64,000 nucleotides of DNA from Serinicoccus chungangensis (GTDB lineage Bacteria; Actinomycetota; Actinomycetes; Actinomycetales; Dermatophilaceae), in the NCBI RefSeq assembly GCF_006337125.1, contig NZ_CP040887.1, positions 682,001 to 746,000 on the forward strand. The letters are read 5' to 3'. The notes under the pieces are model-generated. The model was not told where the DNA came from. It saw nothing but the letters and a program-made list of their open reading frames with translations, and made no database searches. The translations under genes and the position numbers were made by a program. How positions within the stretch are numbered: the first letter of the stretch is position 1; every line of letters begins with the position of its first letter. Positions 29,227-41,215 of the stretch are shown here, in pieces.

Positions 29227-29667
29227 ATGAGGTCACCGTGGCTCTGGGGAGCACTCGTCGTCGTCCTGGGTCTGGTCGTCGTGGACCTCGTCCGCGACGG
29301 GCGCGCGGCGTGGGCGGTCGGCTACGGTGTGCTGGCGCTCGGCATCGCCTGGTGGACCTCCCCCTGGCGTGGCCGCCGGGGCGGAGCCACCCAGCAGGAG
29401 GTCGAGGACATGGCGCAGGACGACCCACGAGGAGACGTGGTCATCTACTGGCGACCGGGGTGCGGCTTCTGCGCCATGCTCAAGGCGCGCCTGGGCAGGC
29501 TCAAGGACCGGGCGACCTGGGTCAACATCTGGGACGACGAGGAGGGCGCCGCCTTCGTCCGCAGCGTCAACGACGGCAACGAGACCGTCCCGACCGTGGT
29601 GATCGACGGCATACCCCACACCAACCCGAACCCGGGCATGGTCAAGGAGCGGCTCTCCCGCGGATGA
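29227..29667 (+). CDS. Membrane-anchored glutaredoxin/mycoredoxin-like protein
   Basis: 146 residues. Two hydrophobic helices (about residues 5-22 and 28-44) precede a glutaredoxin domain from about residue 70: VVIYWRPGCGFCAMLKARL with active site CGFC, then ETVPTVVIDG and the C-terminal helix. Mycoredoxins (usually CGYC) reduce mycothiol mixed disulfides in actinobacteria. This one is predicted to sit at the inner face of the membrane, if the C-terminal domain is cytoplasmic. The start at ATG 29227 follows GGGGGT. It may be cotranscribed with nothing else, as the next gene starts 88 nt away. Confidence 0.8.
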   Translation: MRSPWLWGALVVVLGLVVVDLVRDGRAAWAVGYGVLALGIAWWTSPWRGRRGGATQQEVEDMAQDDPRGDVVIYWRPGCGFCAMLKARLGRLKDRATWVNIWDDEEGAAFVRSVNDGNETVPTVVIDGIPHTNPNPGMVKERLSRG

Positions 29668-29755
29668 GCGTCCCGTGCCGATCGGGCACGGTGCCGGGTC
29701 CCACGGGACCGAGGGCGGGGGAATACCGGCACCGCGCTGATGGTTGACGCATCAC

Positions 29756-30313
29756 GTGACTACTGCCACCGACCGTCCCACCGTGCTCGTCCTCGTCGGC
29801 AGCCTGCGGCCCGACTCGACCAACCGTCGCCTGGCCCAGGCCGCGCTCGACGCCCTGCCCGAGGGCGTCGACGGCGAGATCAGCACGCTGCTGCCCTCGC
29901 TGCCGCACTACGACCAGGACCTCGACACGGACAGCCCTCCGGAGGCCGTGCGCGCGTTCCGGGACCAGGTCACCGCCGCCGACGCCCTCGTGGTGGCGAC
30001 GCCGGAGTTCAACGGCTCGCTGCCCGGCGTGCTCAAGAACGCCATCGACTGGGCCTCCCGGCCCCGCGGGGCGGCCGCCCTGGCCGGCAAGCCGGTGGCC
30101 GTGCTCGGCGCCTCCGCCTCGCCGAAGGCCGCGCAGTGGGCGCGCGAGGACGCGGTGCGGGTGCTGCAGGTCGCGGGCGCGCGGCCGCTCGAGCAGACGG
30201 TCGGTCTGGCCTCGGCCCCGGCAGCCCTCGAGAGCGGTGACCTCGCGGACGACGTGCGCGGGCAGGTGGCCGAGCTCATCGGCCGGCTCGTGCGGGAGCC
30301 GCTGGCGGCCTGA
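29756..30313 (+). CDS. NADPH-dependent FMN reductase family protein
   Basis: 185 residues, flavodoxin-like fold. The FMN phosphate loop GSLRPDSTNRRLAQAAL is at residues 14-30 and the isoalloxazine loop TPEFNGSLPGVLKNAIDW follows near residue 82. Such enzymes reduce flavin or quinones with NAD(P)H; the partner is unknown here. GTG 29756 is the likely start; a TTG at 29744 is in frame. The 3' end overlaps the convergent gene on the other strand by 38 nt. Confidence 0.85.
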   Translation: MTTATDRPTVLVLVGSLRPDSTNRRLAQAALDALPEGVDGEISTLLPSLPHYDQDLDTDSPPEAVRAFRDQVTAADALVVATPEFNGSLPGVLKNAIDWASRPRGAAALAGKPVAVLGASASPKAAQWAREDAVRVLQVAGARPLEQTVGLASAPAALESGDLADDVRGQVAELIGRLVREPLAA

Positions 30314-31048
30314 GCGGCTCGTCCACGGCGTGGATCTCGTTGGCGAAGCTGCTGCCCGCCCCGTCACCGTCCTGCGGTGAGACGTCGACGACGATCCCGG
30401 TCCGCACGTCGAGGCTGACGAGGTATGCCGTCGGCAGGCTCTCCCGCCCGGTCGCCAGGGTCGGGTCGTCGGGGCCGTACTCCACCAGCCGGCTGGCCAC
30501 GCTGTCCAGCAGCGGGCAGCATCCGCACCGGGGGTCGTAGGCGCCGACGGTCGGGCGGCACACCGCCTGCCAGGTCCGCGCCCCCGCAGCTCCACCTCGG
30601 TGACCTCGGTGATCTCGACGCCCTCCACCCGCACGTCCGGGCCGTCGTCCTCGTCGAGACGCACGCCGTCGGCGAGCTCGACCGGGTCGAGCATGGCGGT
30701 CCAGCGGTAGTCGCCCCACAGGGGGTCGGAGTGGTCCCACGCCCACCCCTGCGGCCGTGCGGAGACCAGCCCGTCCGCGCGGAAGGACACGCCATCGTCC
30801 TGTGCGGGCGTGACCTGCGTCGAGCCGCCGTAGGGAACCTCGGTGTCGGTGAAGACGTCCCGCCCCTGCCGCACCGTGAGCCGCGGCTCGGCCCGGTCCA
30901 GCCAGGCCTGCGCCGGCTCGCGCCCAGCCGGCGTCCCGCCGCCCTGGGACAGATGGGTCCAGTGCAGCGTGACGAAGCGCCACGGCGCGCTGCGCGCCAG
31001 GGCACGGAAGTCCTCCGCGTCCGGGGTGTGGGTCAGGTCGGTGCTCAC
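30276..31048 (-). pseudogene. Unknown conserved protein, frameshifted
   Basis: The frame from GTG 31048 reads MSTDLTHTPDAEDFRALARS and continues to EVTEVELRG. The clearly coding remainder (TWQAVCRPTVGAYDPRCGCC, then TAYLVSLDVRTGIVVDVSPQ, ending FANEIHAVDEPLRPPAAPAR plus two residues) is one frame off. Loss of one G in the GGGGG run opposite 30581-30585 explains it; with one more G the gene is 258 codons. I do not recognise the family. A Cys-rich motif (CRPTVGAYDPRCGCCPLL) and an EIHAVDE stretch near the end stand out. It has a good -10 box. The final 38 nt overlap the convergent FMN reductase gene. Confidence 0.7.
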
Positions 31049-31054
31049 CCGGCG

Positions 31055-31060
31055 ACGCTA
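31055..31060 (-). promoter_or_regulatory. -10 box TAGCGT of the frameshifted unknown gene
   Basis: On the minus strand TAGCGT (31060-31055) ends 6 nt before GTG 31048. The retained promoter argues the gene was recently functional or still is. Confidence 0.55.
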
Positions 31061-31144
31061 CCCGTCCACGCCGGGGTGGCGCCCGCGAGTTCGTCGTGAT
31101 CGCACCAGGGCACCACCATGCCCAGGACGGCGACGCGCGCGACC

Positions 31145-31150
31145 TAGACT
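31145..31150 (+). promoter_or_regulatory. -10 box TAGACT of the gatCAB operon
   Basis: TAGACT ends 6 nt before the gatC ATG at 31157, a leaderless start for the three-gene operon. Confidence 0.65.
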
Positions 31151-31156
31151 GGCGCC

Positions 31157-31453
31157 ATGTCCAACCTCTCGCGCGAGGACGTCGCGCACGTCGCCATGCT
31201 GGCCCGCATCCAGCTCGAGGACGCCGAGCTCGACCGGCTCGCCGCCCAGCTCGACCAGATCGTCGACTGGGTCGGCCAGGTCGGTGAGGTCGCCTCGGCC
31301 GACGTGCCGCCCATGTCCCACCCCATGCCGCTGGCCAACGTCACCCGTCCCGACGAGGTGCGGGAGAGCCTGAGCGTCCAGCAGGCCCTGGCCAACGCCC
31401 CGCAGGCCCAGGACGACCGCTTCGCGGTGCCGCGGATCCTGGACGAGGAGTGA
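31157..31453 (+). CDS. gatC: Asp-tRNA(Asn)/Glu-tRNA(Gln) amidotransferase subunit C
   Basis: 98 residues, normal for GatC, the small subunit that wraps around GatA and stabilises the GatCAB complex. It starts [19 protein letters not shown] and contains [11 protein letters not shown] and the conserved [11 protein letters not shown]. GatCAB converts misacylated Glu-tRNA(Gln) and Asp-tRNA(Asn) to the amide forms. gatA begins 2 nt after the stop. Confidence 0.95.
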   Translation: MSNLSREDVAHVAMLARIQLEDAELDRLAAQLDQIVDWVGQVGEVASADVPPMSHPMPLANVTRPDEVRESLSVQQALANAPQAQDDRFAVPRILDEE

Positions 31454-31454
31454 G

Positions 31455-33011
31455 ATGAGCGACCCCACCACCCACGCCGCCCCCGGCGGGGGGACGGCCG
31501 ACGCCGACCTCACCCGCCTCACCGCCGTCGAGATGGCCGACCGCCTCGCCGCCGGCACCCTCACCTCGGTCGAGCTCACCCAAGCCCACCTGGACCGCAT
31601 CGAGGTGCTCAACCCTGGTCTCAACGCCTACCTCCTGGTCGACGCCGAGGGCGCCCTGGCGACGGCCCGCGAGGTGGACGCCGCGCGGGCCGCGGGCGAG
31701 GAGCTGCCCCGCCTGGCCGGGGTGCCGGTCGCGGTCAAGGACATCGCCTGCACGCAGGGCCTGACGACGACCGCGGGCAGCCGCATGCTCGAGGACTTCG
31801 TGCCCCCCTACGACGCGACGATCGTCACCCGCATCCGGCAGGCCCGGATGCCCATCCTCGGCAAGACCAACATGGACGAGTTCGCCATGGGCTCCTCCAC
31901 CGAGCACTCCGCCTTCGGGCCGACCCGCAACCCGTGGGACCTCGACCGGATCCCCGGCGGGTCCGGCGGGGGCAGCAGCGCGGCGGTCGCGGCCTACCTC
32001 GCGCCGCTGGCGATCGGCTCCGACACCGGCGGCTCGATCCGGCAGCCGGCCGCGGTCACCGGGACCGTCGGCACCAAGCCGACCTACGGCGCGGTGAGCC
32101 GCTACGGGATCATCGCGCTCGCCTCCAGCCTCGACCAGATCGGCCCGTGCGCCCGCACCGTCGCGGACGCCGCGCTGCTGCACGCGGTCATCGCCGGGCA
32201 CGACCCGATGGACTCCACCTCGGTCGACGCGCCGGTGCCGGACGTCGTCGGCGCGGCCGGGACCACCGACCTCGCCGGCCTCCGGGTCGGTGTCGTCCGC
32301 GAGATCAGCGGCTCGGACCAGGGCTTCCAGCCGGGCGTGCAGGCCCGCTTCGAGGAGGCGCTGGACGCCCTGCGCGACCTCGGGGCGGAGATCACCGAGG
32401 TCTCCTGCCCCCACTTCGCCTACGCGATGGCGGCCTACTACCTCATCCTCCCCTCCGAGGCGAGCAGCAACCTGGCGCGCTACGACGCGATGCGCTACGG
32501 CCTGCGGGTCACCCCGGACGGCAGCCCCAGCGCCGAGCAGGTCATGGGCGCCTCCCGGGACGCGGGCTTCGGCGACGAGGTCAAGCGGCGCATCATCCTG
32601 GGCACCTACGCGCTCTCCAGCGGCTACTACGACGCCTACTACGGGCAGGCGCAGAAGGTCCGCACCCTCATCGCCCGCGACTTCGAGGCGGCGTTCGAGC
32701 AGGTGGACGTGCTCGTCAGCCCGACCGCGCCGACGACCGCGTTCCGCATCGGCGACAAGACCGAGGACCCGATGGCGATGTACCTCAACGACATCGCCAC
32801 CATCCCCGCCAACCTGGCCGGGGTCCCCGGCATGTCGGTGCCCTCCGGCACCGCCGACGAGGACGGGCTCCCCGCGGGGCTGCAGATCCTCGCCCCCGCG
32901 ATGCAGGACCAGCGCCTGTATGCCGTGGGCGCGGCCCTGGAGGCCCGCCTGCGCGAGCAGCAGGGCGGCTACGTCATCGAGCAGGCTCCCGAGATCGAGG
33001 TGAGGGCATGA
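31455..33011 (+). CDS. gatA: Asp-tRNA(Asn)/Glu-tRNA(Gln) amidotransferase subunit A
   Basis: 518 residues, amidase-signature family, releases ammonia from glutamine. The Ser-cisSer-Lys triad is visible: Lys in [12 protein letters not shown], cis-Ser in [13 protein letters not shown], and nucleophile Ser in [12 protein letters not shown]. It is full length. ATG 31455 lies 2 nt after the gatC stop and its own stop overlaps the gatB ATG (ATGA). Confidence 0.96.
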   Translation: MSDPTTHAAPGGGTADADLTRLTAVEMADRLAAGTLTSVELTQAHLDRIEVLNPGLNAYLLVDAEGALATAREVDAARAAGEELPRLAGVPVAVKDIACTQGLTTTAGSRMLEDFVPPYDATIVTRIRQARMPILGKTNMDEFAMGSSTEHSAFGPTRNPWDLDRIPGGSGGGSSAAVAAYLAPLAIGSDTGGSIRQPAAVTGTVGTKPTYGAVSRYGIIALASSLDQIGPCARTVADAALLHAVIAGHDPMDSTSVDAPVPDVVGAAGTTDLAGLRVGVVREISGSDQGFQPGVQARFEEALDALRDLGAEITEVSCPHFAYAMAAYYLILPSEASSNLARYDAMRYGLRVTPDGSPSAEQVMGASRDAGFGDEVKRRIILGTYALSSGYYDAYYGQAQKVRTLIARDFEAAFEQVDVLVSPTAPTTAFRIGDKTEDPMAMYLNDIATIPANLAGVPGMSVPSGTADEDGLPAGLQILAPAMQDQRLYAVGAALEARLREQQGGYVIEQAPEIEVRA

Positions 33012-34579
33012 GCACCCGGACCACGGCCGGTCCCGAGCGGACCGTCGCCTACGACGACCTGCTGACCCGCTACGAGCCGGTGCTGGGGCTGGAGGTGCAC
33101 GTCGAGCTGGGCACCGCCACCAAGATGTTCTGCGGCTGCGCGACCGGCTTCGGCGCCGAGCCCAACACCCAGACCTGCCCGGTCTGCCTCGGCCTGCCCG
33201 GGGCGCTGCCCGTGGTCAACCGCACGGCGGTGGAGTCGGCGATCCGCATCGGCCTCGCGCTGAACTGCGGGATCGCCGAGTGGTGCCGGTTCGCCCGGAA
33301 GAACTACTTCTACCCCGACATGCCGAAGAACTTCCAGACCAGCCAGTACGACGAGCCCATCGCCGTCGACGGCTGGCTCGACGTCGAGGTGCCGCCCCGG
33401 GAAGGGCCGGAATTCCTCGGCGAGGAGTCCTTTGTCTTTCGCGTCGAGATCGAGCGGGCGCACATGGAGGAGGACACCGGCAAGTCCACCCACGTCGGCG
33501 GCGCCACCGGTCGCATCCACGGCGCCTCCCACAGCCTGGTCGACTACAACCGGGCCGGCATCCCCCTCATCGAGATCGTCACCAAGCCGCTCACCGGGGC
33601 GGGGGAGCGGGCGCCCGAGGTGGCCCGCGCCTACGTCGGCGCGCTGCGCGACCTGCTGCGCGCGCTCGACGTCTCGGACGTCAAGATGGAGCAGGGGTCG
33701 TTGCGCTGCGACGCCAACGTCTCGCTCATGCCGACCGGCGCGCAGCGCTTCGGGACCCGCACCGAGACCAAGAACGTCAACAGCCTGCGCTCGGTCGAGC
33801 GTGCGGTGCGCTACGAGATGACCCGGCACGCCGCCGTCCTCGACGCGGGCGGGTCGATCCTGCAGGAGACTCGGCACTGGCACGAGGACACCGGCATCAC
33901 CACCTCGGGCCGGCCCAAGTCGGACGCCGACGACTACCGCTACTTCCCCGAGCCCGACCTGGTGCCCGTCGCCCCGACCCGCGAGGACGTCGAGCGGCTG
34001 CGGGCCACGTTGCCGGAGAACCCGGCGGAACGCCGTCGCCGGCTGCAGGAGGACTGGGGCTACTCCGACCTGGAGATGCGCGACGTCGTCAACGCCGGTG
34101 CGGTGGAGGTCATCGAGGCCACCGTCGCCGCGGGCGCATCGGCCGCCGCCGCCCGCAAGTGGTGGATGGGCGAGCTGGCCCGGCGGGCCAAGACCGCGGG
34201 CGAGGACGGCGGTGCGGTGGAGCTGCTCGACCTGGGCGTCACCCCGGCCCACGTCGCCGAGCTGGACTCCCTCGTCACCGGCGGCCGGCTCAACGACTCG
34301 ATGGCGCGGCAGGCGCTGGAGGGCGTGCTGGCCGGCGAGGGCACCCCCACCGAGGTCGCCGACGCCCGCGGTCTCGAGCTGGTGCAGGACGACGGCGCGC
34401 TGCAGACCGCGGTCGAGGAGGTCATCGCCGAGAACGCCGACGTCGTGGAGAGGATCCGCGGCGGCAAGGTGCAGGCGGTCGGGGCCCTCATCGGCCAGGT
34501 CATGAAGAAGATGCGCGGCCAGGCCGACGCCGGTCGGGCGCGCGAGCTCATCCTGGAGACGCTCGGCGTGCAGGGCTGA
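33008..34579 (+). CDS. gatB: Asp-tRNA(Asn)/Glu-tRNA(Gln) amidotransferase subunit B
   Basis: 523 residues. GatB phosphorylates the misacyl-tRNA and receives ammonia from Gat[21 protein letters not shown] contains the first pair of zinc cysteines and [14 protein letters not shown] the second. [16 protein letters not shown] is the catalytic-cradle signature, and a C-terminal YqeY-like tRNA-binding domain spans about residues 370-523. The ATG overlaps the gatA stop by 4 nt. It is the last gene of the operon unless the dehydrogenase 8 nt downstream is included. Confidence 0.96.
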   Translation: MSTRTTAGPERTVAYDDLLTRYEPVLGLEVHVELGTATKMFCGCATGFGAEPNTQTCPVCLGLPGALPVVNRTAVESAIRIGLALNCGIAEWCRFARKNYFYPDMPKNFQTSQYDEPIAVDGWLDVEVPPREGPEFLGEESFVFRVEIERAHMEEDTGKSTHVGGATGRIHGASHSLVDYNRAGIPLIEIVTKPLTGAGERAPEVARAYVGALRDLLRALDVSDVKMEQGSLRCDANVSLMPTGAQRFGTRTETKNVNSLRSVERAVRYEMTRHAAVLDAGGSILQETRHWHEDTGITTSGRPKSDADDYRYFPEPDLVPVAPTREDVERLRATLPENPAERRRRLQEDWGYSDLEMRDVVNAGAVEVIEATVAAGASAAAARKWWMGELARRAKTAGEDGGAVELLDLGVTPAHVAELDSLVTGGRLNDSMARQALEGVLAGEGTPTEVADARGLELVQDDGALQTAVEEVIAENADVVERIRGGKVQAVGALIGQVMKKMRGQADAGRARELILETLGVQG

Positions 34580-34587
34580 CACCCGGT

Positions 34588-35559
34588 ATGCCGTCCGCGT
34601 CCGGCCGCGCGCCCGTCGCCGCCGTCCCCGAGGAGCTGCTGCCGCACCTCGGGCCGGTCGAGGGCGTCGAGGTCCTGCCCTACGACCACCAGGACCCCGG
34701 CACCGTGCCCGGCGGCGGGCGGGACGTCGACGTCCTCGCGCTGTCGATGATCGCCGGGCCGTGGCTGCGCCGGATGGGCGAGGTGCCGGGGCTGCGGGCG
34801 GTGGTCCTGGCCTCGGCGGGCTACGAGCACGCGCTGCCCTCCCTCCCGGAGGGGGTGCAGCTGGCCAACGCCGTCGGGGTGCACGACACCGCGACCAGCG
34901 AGCTGGCCCTGGCGCTGCTGCTCGCCGCGCAGCGGAACCTGCCGCACCACGTGCTGCGCCAGGCCGACGGGGTGTGGGACCGCTCCGCCCCCGGCCCCTG
35001 GCGCTCGCTGGCCGACTCCACGGTGCTCGTCGTCGGCTACGGCGGCATCGGCACCGCTCTCACCCGGCGGCTGCTGGCCTGCGAGTGCGACGTCCTCGCC
35101 GTGGCCAGCGCGGACCGGCGCGGCGACGGGCTGGTGGAGCGGGTGCACGGCGTCGACCGCCTGCCCGAGCTCCTCCCGCGGGCCGACGCCGTCGTGCTCA
35201 CCCTGCCGCTCACCGACCGCACCCGCGGGCTGCTGGGCGCCGACGAGCTCGCGCTGCTGCCCGACCAGGCCCTCGTCGTCAATGTCGCGCGCGGGCCGGT
35301 CGTCGACACCGGCGCCCTGCTCGCCGAGTGCGCGGCCGGCCGGCTGCGGGCGGCCCTCGACGTCACCGACCCCGAGCCGCTGCCGGACGGGCACCCCGCC
35401 TTCTCCACCCCGGGGGTGCTCGTCGTGCCGCACGTCGGGGGGGCCTCGCCCGCCTCGCTGCCGCGGATGGGAAGTTACCTGGCCTCCCAGCTCACGGCAT
35501 ACCGGCAGGATGGCCAGCTGCTGCACCGCGTGGCCGGACCGACATCGCAGTTGTCCTGA
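34588..35559 (+). CDS. D-2-hydroxyacid dehydrogenase family protein
   Basis: 323 residues. It reversibly reduces a 2-keto acid to the D-hydroxy acid with NAD(P)H. The cofactor loop is VVGYGGIGTAL. The catalytic set is Arg in NVARGPVVDTG, Glu in DVTDPEPLPDGHP and His in VPHVGGASP. The substrate is not identifiable; glyoxylate/hydroxypyruvate and phosphoglycerate-like activities are both possible. ATG 34588 lies 8 nt after gatB with no clear Shine-Dalgarno and sits inside a GGTATGCC octamer (34585-34592). Position suggests readthrough from gatCAB, a frequent actinobacterial order. Confidence 0.85.
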   Translation: MPSASGRAPVAAVPEELLPHLGPVEGVEVLPYDHQDPGTVPGGGRDVDVLALSMIAGPWLRRMGEVPGLRAVVLASAGYEHALPSLPEGVQLANAVGVHDTATSELALALLLAAQRNLPHHVLRQADGVWDRSAPGPWRSLADSTVLVVGYGGIGTALTRRLLACECDVLAVASADRRGDGLVERVHGVDRLPELLPRADAVVLTLPLTDRTRGLLGADELALLPDQALVVNVARGPVVDTGALLAECAAGRLRAALDVTDPEPLPDGHPAFSTPGVLVVPHVGGASPASLPRMGSYLASQLTAYRQDGQLLHRVAGPTSQLS

Positions 35560-35610
35560 CCTGGCCTTTCGTCGCCAGGGTGAACATCGGGCGACGATCA
35601 GACCGCACCC

Positions 35611-35639
35611 TTGCGGGAACCTACCGTGGTCGGTATAGG
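35611..35639 (+). promoter_or_regulatory. Sigma70-type promoter of the subtilisin gene
   Basis: TTGCGG (35611-35616) and TATAGG (35634-35639) are separated by 17 bp, giving a start near 35646 and a leader of about 79 nt before GTG 35725. AGGGGA precedes the start. This is one of the few leadered genes here. Confidence 0.55.
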
Positions 35640-35724
35640 CTCCGGGTGCCGGGCCTGCAGGAGGTGCGGCGTCATCTGCCGGCTCCGTCGGGGGCGGGCT
35701 CACAGGGAAACAGGGGACAGAATC

Positions 35725-38619
<2,895 letters not shown>

Positions 38620-38643
38620 CGACCGGCACGACCGGGACAGGAC

Positions 38644-38678
38644 GCAGGGCCGTGGTGGCGTGAGCCGCCCGGCCCTGC
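38644..38678 (+). terminator. Terminator hairpin after the protease gene
   Basis: GCAGGGCCG (38644-38652) and CGGCCCTGC (38670-38678) form a perfect 9-bp stem with a 17-nt loop, 24 nt past the stop codon. Confidence 0.55.
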
Positions 38679-38759
38679 GGCCGTCCCCGGGCTAGTCTCG
38701 GGAGGACCGCACGGGCCGCAGCCGTCCGGGCGGTCCCGGGCAGGACAGGAGGTCGCGGT

Positions 38760-39275
38760 ATGCCCACCCTCGTGCTCATCCGCCACGCCAAGGCGCAGGA
38801 CACCCCGCCGGGACCCGGCGGCGACCACGCCCGTGAGCTCACCGCGCGCGGCGAGCAGGACGCCGCGGCCCTGGGTCGCTCCCTCGGGGACGCGGGCTGG
38901 GCCCCGGAGCTGGCCCTGGTCTCCACCGCGGCCCGGGCCTGGCAGACCCTGCAGCACGCGCTGGGCGACCGACAGGTGGAGACGTGGCCCACCGGGCGGA
39001 TCTACGACGGCGGCATCGACGGCGTCCTCGAGGCCGTCGCCGAGGTCCCGCAGGAGGTCGAGGTGCTGTGGGTCGTCGGCCACGAGCCGGTGATGTCGAG
39101 CACGGCCTGGGAGCTCGGTGACGACGGGCAGGACGAGGGGCAGGACGACGCCGGGCGGGAGGCGCTGCACGGCGGGCTGCCCACCGCGTCCGCGGCGGTG
39201 CTCGAGCTGGCCGTGCCCTGGTCGCACGTCGGGCCGGGCAGCGGGACGGTGCGCGCCGTGCTGCGCGGCCGCTGA
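38760..39275 (+). CDS. sixA: SixA-type phosphohistidine phosphatase
   Basis: 171 residues, histidine phosphatase superfamily. The phosphate-accepting histidine is in LVLIRHAKAQD and the second in VVGHEPVMSS; the short LIRHAK form is typical of SixA. It removes phosphate from histidine residues of phosphorelay or PTS proteins. AGGAGG precedes ATG 38760, which lies within a GGTATGCC octamer (38757-38764). A TAGTCT at 38693-38698 may be the -10 box. Confidence 0.8.
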   Translation: MPTLVLIRHAKAQDTPPGPGGDHARELTARGEQDAAALGRSLGDAGWAPELALVSTAARAWQTLQHALGDRQVETWPTGRIYDGGIDGVLEAVAEVPQEVEVLWVVGHEPVMSSTAWELGDDGQDEGQDDAGREALHGGLPTASAAVLELAVPWSHVGPGSGTVRAVLRGR

Positions 39276-39394
39276 CCGCACCACCCCGGCCCGTGACCAC
39301 GGGGCGTCGTCCCGCGCCACGAGACCACGGCGACGTCCCCGCCGCGACGGGTCGGCATACCGGATAAGCCGTTGGCGGGCCCTCGGCGAGGACG

Positions 39395-39400
39395 TAGAGT
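39395..39400 (+). promoter_or_regulatory. -10 box TAGAGT of the ABC exporter operon
   Basis: TAGAGT ends 8 nt before GTG 39409, leaderless-type spacing. Confidence 0.5.
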
Positions 39401-39408
39401 CTCGGCTC

Positions 39409-40332
39409 GTGCCTGCCGTGATCACCGCCCGAGGACTGCGCAAGACCTACGGGGACTTCACCGCCGTCGACGGGATCGACCTCGAGGTCGAGGCGGGGGA
39501 GAGCTTCGGCCTGCTCGGGCCCAACGGGGCCGGCAAGTCGACCACCATGCGGATGATCGGCGGCACCCTCGACCGGGACGGCGGCGAGCTCACCGTCCTG
39601 GGGCTGGACCCGGGGACCCAGGGCCCACAGGTGCGCGCCCACCTCGGTGTCGTGCCGCAGCAGGACAACCTCGACGAGGAGCTGCGGGTCCGCGAGAACA
39701 TCGTCATGTACGGGCGCTACTTCGGGCTCTCGCGCTCCTACCTCGCGGACAAGTCGGCCGAGCTGCTCGCCTTCGCCCAGCTGGAGAGCAAGGCCAAGGA
39801 GAAGGTCAGTGCGCTCTCCGGCGGCATGAAGCGTCGGCTCACCATCGCCCGGGGTCTGGTCAACGAGCCGCGGATCCTGCTGCTCGACGAGCCGACGACA
39901 GGACTGGACCCGCAGGCCCGCCACATCCTGTGGGACCGTCTCTTCCGGCTCAAGGAGGCCGGGACCACCCTCGTCGTCACGACCCACTTCATGGACGAGG
40001 CCGAGCAGCTGTGCGACCGGCTCATCGTGGTCGACCACGGCCGGATCATGGCGCAGGGCAGCCCGGCCTCGCTCATCCGCGAGCACTCGACCCGGGAGGT
40101 GCTGGAGCTGCGCTTCGGCTCGGCCCGCAACGCCTCCGTGGTCGCCCAGCTGGACGGGGTGGGGGAGCGCAACGAGGTGCTGCCCGACCGCATCCTCGTC
40201 TACGCCCACGACGGCGAAGCCGCTCTCGAGGAGGTCACCTCCCGGGGCCTGCACCCGGTCACCTCGCTGGTGCGGCGGTCCTCCCTCGAGGACGTCTTCC
40301 TCCGGCTCACCGGGAGGTCGCTCGTTGACTGA
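39409..40332 (+). CDS. ABC transporter ATP-binding protein (DrrA/NodI type)
   Basis: 307 residues. Walker A GPNGAGKST, Q-loop VVPQQDNL, signature LSGGMKRR and Walker B RILLLDEPTTGLD are intact, followed by the switch-histidine segment VVTTHFMDEAEQL. The C-terminal 90 residues resemble the DrrA/NodI extension. It powers the two ABC-2 permeases encoded next, probably as an exporter of a drug, lipid or polysaccharide. GTG 39409 is preferred because it follows a -10 box; GTG 39418 is also in frame. Confidence 0.9.
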   Translation: MPAVITARGLRKTYGDFTAVDGIDLEVEAGESFGLLGPNGAGKSTTMRMIGGTLDRDGGELTVLGLDPGTQGPQVRAHLGVVPQQDNLDEELRVRENIVMYGRYFGLSRSYLADKSAELLAFAQLESKAKEKVSALSGGMKRRLTIARGLVNEPRILLLDEPTTGLDPQARHILWDRLFRLKEAGTTLVVTTHFMDEAEQLCDRLIVVDHGRIMAQGSPASLIREHSTREVLELRFGSARNASVVAQLDGVGERNEVLPDRILVYAHDGEAALEEVTSRGLHPVTSLVRRSSLEDVFLRLTGRSLVD

Positions 40333-41215
40333 CCTCAGCCCCGGCACCGGGGCCGACGCGCCGGAGTTCGACGCGGCCGGGCTCGTCGCCTCCGGCCGGG
40401 TGCCGCCGCACACCGAGATGGCCGCGCGCACCCGGCGTTCCGGCTCCTGGTTCTACGCCGAGACGACGCTGCGCGGCATGCGTGCCTTCGCGCTGCCGAT
40501 CGCCGTGTACGCCGTGCTGCAGCCGCTGCTCTACATGGTCGCCCTCGGGGTGGGCCTCGGCGAGCTCGTCGACCGCGGCACCGGCCCCGTCGACGGCGTC
40601 GACTACCTCACCTTCGTCGCGCCCGCCCTGCTCGTGTCGACGGTCGTCATGTCGGTGACCGCCGAGATGACCTACCCCGTCATGAGCGGCTTCAAGTGGC
40701 AGCGGCTCTACCACGGTCCCACCGCCTCACCCCTGGAGCCGGGGCAGATCGCCCGGGGTCACCTCCTCGCGGTGGTCCTGCGCTTCGTGCTCCAGGGGGG
40801 TGTCTTCTGGGTGATCATGGTGGCCTTCGGCGCCGCCCCGTCCGCCTGGTGGCAGTCCGTGCTCGTCGTGCCGGTCGGGGTCCTGACCGCGACCGCGTTC
40901 GGCACACCCCTGCAGGCCTACGCCTCGACCATCGAGGACGAGGCCTACCAGTTCGCCTTCATCCAGCGCTTCGTCGTCATGCCGATGTTCCTCTTCGCGG
41001 GGACGTTCTTCCCCCTGTCCGCGATGCCCGTGTGGCTGCACTGGATCGGCTGGGTCAGCCCGGTGTGGCACGGCACGCAGCTCGCCCGGGTGGCGTCCTA
41101 CGGTGCGGACGTCCCGGCGGTGATGATGGCGGTGCACCTGGCCTTCCTGCTGGGCTGCACGGTCGGGGGCGTCGTCTGGGCCACCCGCTCCTACACCCGC
41201 AGGCTGCACTCGTGA
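40325..41215 (+). CDS. ABC-2 type permease (NodJ/DrrB-like), first of two
   Basis: 296 residues with six hydrophobic segments after a cytoplasmic N-terminus of about 45 residues. The sequence FVAPALLVSTVVMSVTAEMT and the end segment MPMFLFAGTFFPLSAMP-VWLHW are typical of NodJ-like exporters. Translation probably starts at TTG 40325, unusual but backed by a strong GGGAGG seven nt upstream, and overlaps the ATPase gene by 8 nt. Paired with the next gene as a heterodimeric channel. Confidence 0.85.
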   Translation: MTDLSPGTGADAPEFDAAGLVASGRVPPHTEMAARTRRSGSWFYAETTLRGMRAFALPIAVYAVLQPLLYMVALGVGLGELVDRGTGPVDGVDYLTFVAPALLVSTVVMSVTAEMTYPVMSGFKWQRLYHGPTASPLEPGQIARGHLLAVVLRFVLQGGVFWVIMVAFGAAPSAWWQSVLVVPVGVLTATAFGTPLQAYASTIEDEAYQFAFIQRFVVMPMFLFAGTFFPLSAMPVWLHWIGWVSPVWHGTQLARVASYGADVPAVMMAVHLAFLLGCTVGGVVWATRSYTRRLHS

